From contig VSQE01000031.1 of the NCBI GenBank assembly GCA_009775705.1, positions 1 to 26,807 on the forward strand: 26,807 bases of DNA. The letters run 5' to 3'. The notes under the pieces were generated by a model that saw only the letters and a list, made by a program, of their open reading frames with translations, was not told the DNA's origin and did no database searches. A program made the translations under genes and the position numbers. Within the stretch, counting starts at the first letter, position 1; every line of letters starts with the position of its first letter. Positions 22,147 through 26,807 of the stretch are shown piece after piece. Source of the DNA: Prevotellamassilia sp. Lineage in GTDB: Bacteria > Bacteroidota > Bacteroidia > Bacteroidales > Bacteroidaceae.

Positions 22147-23171
22147 TCCTCCCGCCGGGCACCTTCCACATATCGGCTCATACCGGGAGACATCCAGGTC
22201 TGCAATTGTCCGGCCTCATTCTCGTATATAAAATATGCCTCCAACTCCGAATTGCGCTTCAGGATACGACGGGCCTTCTCCATTCCCATCACCATAAAAG
22301 CTGTGGCATACGCATCGGCCGTAGCACAGTCGGGGGCCAATACCGATGCCGACAGCAACTTGTGCCGCACGGGCCAGCCCGTTTTCGGATGAATGGTATG
22401 GGCATAACGCTTCCCATCCCTATAGTAAAAGTTTCGGTAGTTCCCACTGGTTGCGAGAGCCTTATCCGTCATCCGCAACACCGTCTGCACCTCTCCGCTG
22501 CCCTTCAGTCCCTCCTCGACAGGCTTGCTGACACCAATGCTCCACGTCTTTCCCCCGGCATTATGGCCACGACAAACCACCTCTCCGCCAATCTCCACCA
22601 TATAATTCCGGATGCCCAACCGGTCAAACATACGCGCCACCCTGTCCACGCCGAAACCTTTTGCAATAGCCCCGCAATCCAGCATAACACGCGGGTCCGT
22701 CTTCACGATCTGTCCGTCCTTCATCCGGACTTTGTCATATCCCACAAAAGGCAACAGACTGTCAATCATTGCACTATCTACATTCTCCGCATTCCTGAAA
22801 CCGAATCCCCACGCATTCACCAAAGGCGCCACCGTTATGTCAAAGGCTCCGTCGGTCATTTCCATAATCTGTTCAGCCAGTCCGAAGACTTCTCGGAACA
22901 AACTGTCGGTTTCAAAGTTCTCGTTCCGGTTGATACGCGAAATCGTACTCGTCTCATTGAAGATGGAAAGGGAAGTATCCACTTTCTTCAATTCGCCGAC
23001 TATCTCGCGGTCCAGATCGCGGGAATATTCATACTTGATATGGTATATTGTTCCGAAAATCTTTCCTTCGTTTTCATATTGCGACAGTCCTTTCTTCCCC
23101 GCCAATATCCAAAGCGTAGCTCCTGTCAAAAAAAGAAGGAAAAGAATCTGCCATACTTTCAACCGTCTCAT
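22143..23171 (-). CDS. apbE: FAD:protein FMN transferase
   Basis: ApbE attaches FMN covalently to Ser/Thr of target flavoproteins on the outer face of the inner membrane. The 342-residue product has an N-terminal membrane anchor or signal (WQILFLLFLTGATLWILAG, 7-25). Family motifs follow: GAFDITVAPLVNAWGFG at 108-124, DCGAIAKGFGVD at 165-176, EIGGEVVCRG at 193-202, HTIHPKTG at 258-265 and ADAYATA at 285-291 with the metal-binding Asp. No obvious target such as NqrC or RnfG, or an FMN-bind domain protein, lies in the window. It is 16 bp after mntP and coupled to the Crp-like gene. Confidence 0.96.
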   Translation of the reverse strand: MRRLKVWQILFLLFLTGATLWILAGKKGLSQYENEGKIFGTIYHIKYEYSRDLDREIVGELKKVDTSLSIFNETSTISRINRNENFETDSLFREVFGLAEQIMEMTDGAFDITVAPLVNAWGFGFRNAENVDSAMIDSLLPFVGYDKVRMKDGQIVKTDPRVMLDCGAIAKGFGVDRVARMFDRLGIRNYMVEIGGEVVCRGHNAGGKTWSIGVSKPVEEGLKGSGEVQTVLRMTDKALATSGNYRNFYYRDGKRYAHTIHPKTGWPVRHKLLSASVLAPDCATADAYATAFMVMGMEKARRILKRNSELEAYFIYENEAGQLQTWMSPGMSRYVEGARREE

Positions 23172-23187
23172 TTGCCCTCCATTTAAA

Positions 23188-23760
23188 TTATCCGAGCCAA
23201 ATATGCTCCACCAATACCCTCAATCCTATAAAAATCAAAATACATCCGCCCAACTGCTCCGCTGGCCAGTCAAAGCGCTGCCCTATCTTCACACCAATGT
23301 TCTTTCCGAGCAGGCTGAACAGGAACGACATCAGGCCAATCACTGTCACTGCAATTGCAATGGCCGGATAAGTACGCAGCCCCATTCCCAAAAAAGAAAA
23401 CCCGACGGCAAGCGCATCAATGCTGGTTGCCACAGACAGCGTAAACAAAACCAACGGACTAGAAGGGTTGAATTTAGGTTCCTCCGCCGCCGGATGGCAG
23501 CCGTCCCAAATCATCTTGCTCCCCAGAAATGCCAGCAATCCGAAAACCACCCAGTGATCATACGCCTCTATCTGCCGACTGAACACAGTGGCCGCCAGCC
23601 AACCCAGCAATGGCATCAAAGCCTGAAACAGACCGAAAGAAAATGCCATGGCCCAAGCCTGCCGTCCCATACGCCGTTGTATGATACCACAGGTAACGCT
23701 CACCGTAAAACAATCCATCGCCATGGCCATTGCCAACAGGCAAAGCTCGAAATATCCCAT
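23188..23760 (-). CDS. mntP: Manganese efflux pump
   Basis: MntP exports Mn(II) across the inner membrane. The 190-residue product has six predicted membrane helices in two repeats. Each repeat carries the conserved acidic motif: AMAMDCFTVS with D16 and ATSIDALAVG with D115. A cytoplasmic loop (86-100) separates the halves. It begins 12 bp after the DUF6048 stop, so there is no room for a yybP-ykoY Mn riboswitch directly in front. Any metal control would act on the whole operon. Confidence 0.95.
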   Translation of the reverse strand: MGYFELCLLAMAMAMDCFTVSVTCGIIQRRMGRQAWAMAFSFGLFQALMPLLGWLAATVFSRQIEAYDHWVVFGLLAFLGSKMIWDGCHPAAEEPKFNPSSPLVLFTLSVATSIDALAVGFSFLGMGLRTYPAIAIAVTVIGLMSFLFSLLGKNIGVKIGQRFDWPAEQLGGCILIFIGLRVLVEHIWLG

Positions 23761-23772
23761 GTCCGTATCTCG

Positions 23773-24519
23773 TTATATATCAAAAATAAGACAGAATGTT
23801 CCTCCCAAAGCATGACCGTCACTTTTCCCGTAACCGGGCACATACCAGGCATTGCCCGTCACCGGAGTTTTCTCGTGCAGACGGAGCCGGTAGCGGAAAC
23901 TCCATCCCAGATGAAAAAAACTCCAGACCTTTGCCTCCAGTCCGAAAACCACTTCGGCCCATTGCGCGCCGGCACTGACATCCTTGAAACTGAAAGGCAT
24001 TGATGTATCCCACACAGGATCTACGATAGGCGGACCTTCCAGATCGTATTTATAAGAAGTAAAAGCATACCTCAATCCGGCAAAAATACGGTTGCCCGAG
24101 GTCACATCCCGTGCCAGATTATAATCGCAGCCCACCCTGAAATAAGGAGCTTTCGTCTTATAATGCAGTTCCGTACTCTCATCCGTATGGTCGCTCAATC
24201 CGATGCCTGTTTCCACGATGGGGAAAAAGCGGTTTCTCAGATTGAGCCGGCAGGCTGCCTCCATCTGTCCGTAAGGCGAGACCGCCGCCATCACGGCACC
24301 GGCCACATCGAACGAAACCGAGACTCCCGCCAACAGCGGAGAAGTCTTTTTTCGCAGAGCCGCGGCAGCCTCTTCACGCGAAGCATACCGGACACCGCCC
24401 TTCTCCTGCTTTTCAGCCGGACGGTTGTCCTCTGCCCCCGCGACCTGTCCCGCCAGCGGAACCGTCAGGCTACTTAGAAGTAGCACGAAGATATATCTTG
24501 AGATTTTCAATGTCATCAT
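23773..24519 (-). CDS. DUF6048-like putative outer-membrane beta-barrel protein
   Basis: The 248-residue product starts with a signal peptide (KISRYIFVLLLSSLTVPLAGQVAGA). From about residue 65 on it shows alternating beta-strand segments with aromatic ends (for example MEAACRLNLRNRFFPIVETGI) and finishes with GTFCLIFDI, as expected for a small outer-membrane barrel. The DUF6048 label is from memory of the Bacteroidales neighbourhood and should be checked. The start overlaps the end of the preceding lipoprotein gene by 50 nt. The function is unknown. Confidence 0.8.
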   Translation of the reverse strand: MMTLKISRYIFVLLLSSLTVPLAGQVAGAEDNRPAEKQEKGGVRYASREEAAAALRKKTSPLLAGVSVSFDVAGAVMAAVSPYGQMEAACRLNLRNRFFPIVETGIGLSDHTDESTELHYKTKAPYFRVGCDYNLARDVTSGNRIFAGLRYAFTSYKYDLEGPPIVDPVWDTSMPFSFKDVSAGAQWAEVVFGLEAKVWSFFHLGWSFRYRLRLHEKTPVTGNAWYVPGYGKSDGHALGGTFCLIFDI

Positions 24520-24988
24520 AATTAACAGTGGTGCGGACTACTGCTACACTGTCTACCGTAAGCGGCATCAGCGAAAGAGCATGAGAGGTCCATCTCACAC
24601 CCTGCAAAGTATGAAAAACCGCAGGCGGACAATCCAGCGATTCGAAATGCGGCTCGTTCGTATGTTTCAGAAAAATCGTGTCGGTAGCCTCCTGCCCCTC
24701 CAGATTCGAAAGCCGCAAGAGCAGGGTATCTTCACTGACACCCTGTCTGACGGGCAACAGAAACGAAGAGATGCCCAGCGCACGGTTCAGCAGCACGGTG
24801 TCGCGCCCGAATCCCCGTCCGTACACGGTCAGGGTGTCTCTCAGCGTCAGGGAGGTTTTCTCCTCGGCCGAATACAGACCGCAGTTCAACGCCACGACAT
24901 TGTCCAGCGGACAGTCTATATTGGAACAGGCCGTCACGGCAAGCACCGCTGCCGGCAGCCACTTTTTCAAAAAAACAACGCCCGCCAT
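24470..24988 (-). CDS. DUF6452-like putative lipoprotein
   Basis: The 172-residue product opens with MAGVVFLKKWLPAAVLAVTAC, a signal with lipobox VTAC (Cys 21), followed by SNIDCPLDN. The remainder is beta-rich with no catalytic motif. The next gene overlaps it by 50 nt, which argues for coupled synthesis of a lipoprotein and barrel pair in the outer envelope. The family name is tentative; the function is unknown. The GT2 gene ends 6 bp upstream. Confidence 0.78.
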   Translation of the reverse strand: MAGVVFLKKWLPAAVLAVTACSNIDCPLDNVVALNCGLYSAEEKTSLTLRDTLTVYGRGFGRDTVLLNRALGISSFLLPVRQGVSEDTLLLRLSNLEGQEATDTIFLKHTNEPHFESLDCPPAVFHTLQGVRWTSHALSLMPLTVDSVAVVRTTVNYDDIENLKIYLRATSK

Positions 24989-24994
24989 ATCCGA

Positions 24995-25957
24995 TCAGAT
25001 TGTCTTTTCTATCTGATAGTTGTTACGCTCCTGCGCGTTGCGGCTCACCAGTTCACCCAAAAATCCCGCCACGAACAACTGCGTTCCCAGAATCATCATC
25101 GTCAGCGCAATATAGAAATAAGGAGAACTCGTCACAAGCGGTGCCGGAGTGCCTTCGCAAATGTGTACCAGTTTGATTCCTCCCACCACAGCACAGGCTA
25201 TGAAGCCGAAGGCAAACATCAACGAACCCAGAAATCCGAATACGTGCATCGGTTTGAGGCCGAAACTGTTCAGGAACCACAGGGTCAGCAAATCCAGATA
25301 GCCGTTCACAAAACGGTTCAGGCCTCCGAACTTGGTGTTTCCGAATTTCCGGGCCTGATGATGCACCACTTTCTCGCCGATGCGGTCAAATCCCGCGCTC
25401 TTGGCCAGATAAGGTATATAGCGGTGCATCTCGCCAAACACTTCGATGTTCTTCACCACGTCACGACGATAGGCCTTCAGTCCGCAATTGAAATCGTGCA
25501 GATTCCGGATTCCGCTCACACGCCGGGCCGTTGCGTTAAACAGTTTCGTAGGCAATGTCTTCGACAACGGGTCGTAGCGCTTCTGCTTATATCCGGACAC
25601 CAGATCATAATGTTCTTCCGTAATCATGCGGTAGAGTTCCGGAATCTCATCGGGAGAATCCTGCAAGTCCGCATCCATCGTGATCACCACATCGCCCTGT
25701 GCCGCGGCAAAACCGCAATGCAGGGCCGGAGACTTCCCGTAATTGCGGCGGAACTTGATACCGTGTACCTGCCCGTCTTTCGCGGCAATTCCCTCAATCA
25801 CGTTCCAGGAATCGTCCGTGCTGCCGTCGTTCACAAAGATTATCTCATACGAATAACCGTGCTCCGCCATGACACGTGTGATCCACGCATACAACTCAGG
25901 CAGGCTCTCGGCCTCATTGTACAAAGGTATTATAACCGAAATATCCATTTTCTCCAT
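24995..25957 (-). CDS. Polyprenyl-phosphate-type GT2 glycosyltransferase
   Basis: The product is a family 2 transferase with an N-terminal GT-A domain and two C-terminal membrane helices, the layout of DPM1/ArnC/GtrB-like enzymes that load a sugar onto undecaprenyl phosphate. Motifs: DISVIIPLYNEAESLPELY at the start, IIFVNDGSTDDSW, the metal motif DADLQDSPDEIPEL, and the acceptor-loop segment HHQARKFGNTKFG. The helices are in GFLGSLMFAFGFIACAVVGG and YFYIALTMMILGTQLFVAG. The start is taken at MEKMDIS (320 aa). An ATG three codons later is equally possible, and a GTG further up at 25984 is unlikely. The donor sugar is unknown. Confidence 0.93.
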   Translation of the reverse strand: MEKMDISVIIPLYNEAESLPELYAWITRVMAEHGYSYEIIFVNDGSTDDSWNVIEGIAAKDGQVHGIKFRRNYGKSPALHCGFAAAQGDVVITMDADLQDSPDEIPELYRMITEEHYDLVSGYKQKRYDPLSKTLPTKLFNATARRVSGIRNLHDFNCGLKAYRRDVVKNIEVFGEMHRYIPYLAKSAGFDRIGEKVVHHQARKFGNTKFGGLNRFVNGYLDLLTLWFLNSFGLKPMHVFGFLGSLMFAFGFIACAVVGGIKLVHICEGTPAPLVTSSPYFYIALTMMILGTQLFVAGFLGELVSRNAQERNNYQIEKTI

Positions 25958-26007
25958 TCTTTGTTTCTTACATAATAAATTCACATACCGGCAGTCCTCT
26001 CGTCCGT

Positions 26008-26592
26008 CTATGCAGTTTTCCCGCGCCCCCGGCGCCGGGAAATCAAGGCTATGATTGCCGAAACAGGCGGAGAGAAGAGTATGGCGGAATAGATGACCAT
26101 CGCCGAATAACTGGCCGCCGGAACAGCCCGCATCATGTCGGCCAAAGCCGACGGTCCCTTGCCCTCTGTCAGCCTATCTATTTCCGCTGCCATGCCACTC
26201 CGTTCCAGATCGGCGGCCACGGACGGATTCTCCAGCATTCTTCCGTAAGCATCAAAAACACGACCGTGGTCAAGATAAGCCAGATAGAGATATACGCCCA
26301 ACGCCAGCCATACGGAAGCATACAGCGACATCAGAAAAGTATGGGCAAAACCCCGGCCGAAAGAGAAACTCCCAGTCCTGCCGGCCACTTTATCACGAAA
26401 TCTCAACGTCAGGACGGTACAGACCACAGGAGTGGCCCATGCCACCGGTACGAAATACCAGCCCGCTTCGGACCAGGACATTGCCGCCACCAGCAATGCG
26501 CCGCACAACAGGCTCCAGCCTCCGAGCAACGCCCCGTTCTGCATGGCATAGGCATTCGTCTGCTTCAATGTATCGGAATATTCCATCGTCAT
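26008..26592 (-). CDS. DUF4199-like membrane protein
   Basis: The 194-residue product has four hydrophobic segments: GALLGGWSLLCGALLVAAM (20-38), WYFVPVAWATPVVCTVLTL (45-63), FLMSLYASVWLALGVYLYLAY (about 86-106) and YSAMVIYSAILFSPPVSAIIAL (about 161-182). A long soluble loop separates helices 3 and 4, and the tail is basic (SRRRGRGKTA). This is the DUF4199 pattern, which in Bacteroidetes is very often found directly before a GT2 like the one here, 50 bp downstream. The function is unknown. An ATG two codons after the first is an alternative start. Confidence 0.85.
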   Translation of the reverse strand: MTMEYSDTLKQTNAYAMQNGALLGGWSLLCGALLVAAMSWSEAGWYFVPVAWATPVVCTVLTLRFRDKVAGRTGSFSFGRGFAHTFLMSLYASVWLALGVYLYLAYLDHGRVFDAYGRMLENPSVAADLERSGMAAEIDRLTEGKGPSALADMMRAVPAASYSAMVIYSAILFSPPVSAIIALISRRRGRGKTA

Positions 26593-26608
26593 ATATTCTT
26601 AAACTCTG

Positions 26609-26616
26609 CAAACTTA
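26609..26616 (-). promoter_or_regulatory. Promoter of the DUF4199-to-Crp operon, -7 box
   Basis: The minus strand reads TAAGTTTG, a consensus match 17 bp before the DUF4199 ATG. No other good promoter was found in the short gaps down to the Crp-like gene, so it may serve all seven genes. Confidence 0.5.
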
Positions 26617-26724
26617 CACAAAAATGGGGAATTACGGGGAACGAGAACTGCAAAAACTATTGCAGACGGAAGCGATTCTACAGAAATTATCATACCGAAA
26701 AACGAAAAAATAAGTTAATTAACA

Positions 26725-26756
26725 TTTGCTTTTCGCCCGCGGAGATATTATATTTG
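26725..26756 (+). promoter_or_regulatory. Promoter of small RNA cassette copy 2
   Basis: TTTG (26725-26728), a 20-bp spacer and TATATTTG (26749-26756). The palindrome GTTAATTAAC precedes it at 26714-26723, as in copy 1. Confidence 0.8.
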
Positions 26757-26761
26757 CACCA

Positions 26762-26807
26762 GCAAAGTAGAAGAACCCTGAAAAGCCGCCTGAAAGCGGC
26801 TTTTTTT
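26762..26807 (+). ncRNA. Predicted small RNA, copy 2 (about 45 nt)
   Basis: It has the same layout as copy 1: GCAAAGTAGAAGAACCC, then hairpin GCCGC-CTGAAA-GCGGC and T7. Because the window stops at the T tract, it cannot be told from this copy alone whether it is free-standing or an attenuated leader of a gene further right. Confidence 0.55.
26781..26807 (+). terminator. Intrinsic terminator of small RNA copy 2
   Basis: AAAAGCCGC, CTGAAA loop, GCGGC and seven Ts up to the window edge. It is identical to copy 1 apart from one loop base. Confidence 0.8.

Larger units (their letters stand above)
26714..26807 (+). repeat. 94-bp promoter/micro-RNA/terminator cassette, copy 2
   Basis: This is the direct-orientation counterpart of 12343-12436, with 16 substitutions and no indels. 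It ends at the last base of the window, so what follows is unknown. Confidence 0.85.

Noticed and set aside
23761..23772. Manganese (yybP-ykoY) riboswitch in front of mntP
   Set aside because: The gap to the preceding gene is only 12 bp, and no such fold is apparent.
12343..26807. The two cassette copies as the direct-repeat ends of a mobile island
   Set aside because: All genes between them are ordinary core or conserved Bacteroidales genes, there is no integrase or transposase, and the repeats are conserved at functional elements, not at ends.
1..26807. CRISPR array, insertion sequence, prophage, toxin-antitoxin or biosynthetic cluster
   Set aside because: No spaced repeats, transposase, integrase, phage structural genes or clustered biosynthetic enzymes were found on either strand.

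Overview
This window looks like chromosomal, mostly housekeeping DNA from a member of the Bacteroidales (Bacteroidaceae-like). Several things point there. Upstream regions carry the Bacteroidetes -7 box TAnnTTTG and mostly lack Shine-Dalgarno sequences. The genes are typical of the group: the ileS / DksA-like / lspA / DUF4296 cluster, a eukaryote-type GT3 glycogen synthase beside a GT35 phosphorylase, a GH125 mannosidase, and DUF6048/DUF6452/DUF4199 proteins. Base composition is roughly balanced by eye. The species cannot be fixed from the sequence alone.

Layout. 1-4.7 kb (minus strand): ileS, a degenerate-zinc-finger DksA-like protein, lspA and the start of a DUF4296 lipoprotein, read as one operon. 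4.8-9.3 kb (minus): glycogen synthase then alpha-glucan phosphorylase, with a promoter in front and a clear intrinsic terminator behind. 9.4-9.6 kb: tRNA-Val(UAC) with its own promoter. 9.6-12.3 kb: cutC (minus) diverging from pyrK-pyrD (plus), the NAD-linked class 1B dihydroorotate dehydrogenase pair. 12.2-12.76 kb: a 540-bp gene-free region that is unusually rich in signals. 12.76-16.5 kb (minus): a VOC protein and a phosphoglucomutase-type enzyme, then a secreted GH125 exo-mannosidase. 16.7-21.4 kb (plus): a small membrane protein with a possible frameshift, a Nif3-like protein, a coiled-coil zinc-ribbon protein, rlmH, a secreted endonuclease/phosphatase-fold protein and a HAD phosphatase. 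21.4-26.6 kb (minus): an apparent seven-gene operon (DUF4199, GT2 glycosyltransferase, DUF6452, DUF6048, mntP, apbE, Crp-like regulator).

Most unusual signal. A 94-bp cassette occurs twice in the same orientation, at 12343-12436 and at the right edge, 26714-26807. The copies align without gaps at 78 of 94 positions. Each consists of a 10-bp palindrome, a TTTG -33 box, a 20-nt spacer, a TATATTTG -7 box, and then only about 45 nt before a GC hairpin with seven Ts. Copy 1 has no gene downstream on its strand, so it looks like a stand-alone, very short RNA gene that exists in several copies. Behind copy 1 lie roughly 21-bp tandem A/T-tract repeats and a GG-N10-GC (sigma-54-like) promoter motif that would feed another short RNA ending at the terminator shared with the mutase gene.

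The second point of note is the isoleucyl-tRNA synthetase, whose HIGH motif is rearranged to GIHH. This is the GxHH signature that has been linked to mupirocin hyper-resistance in some type-2 enzymes.
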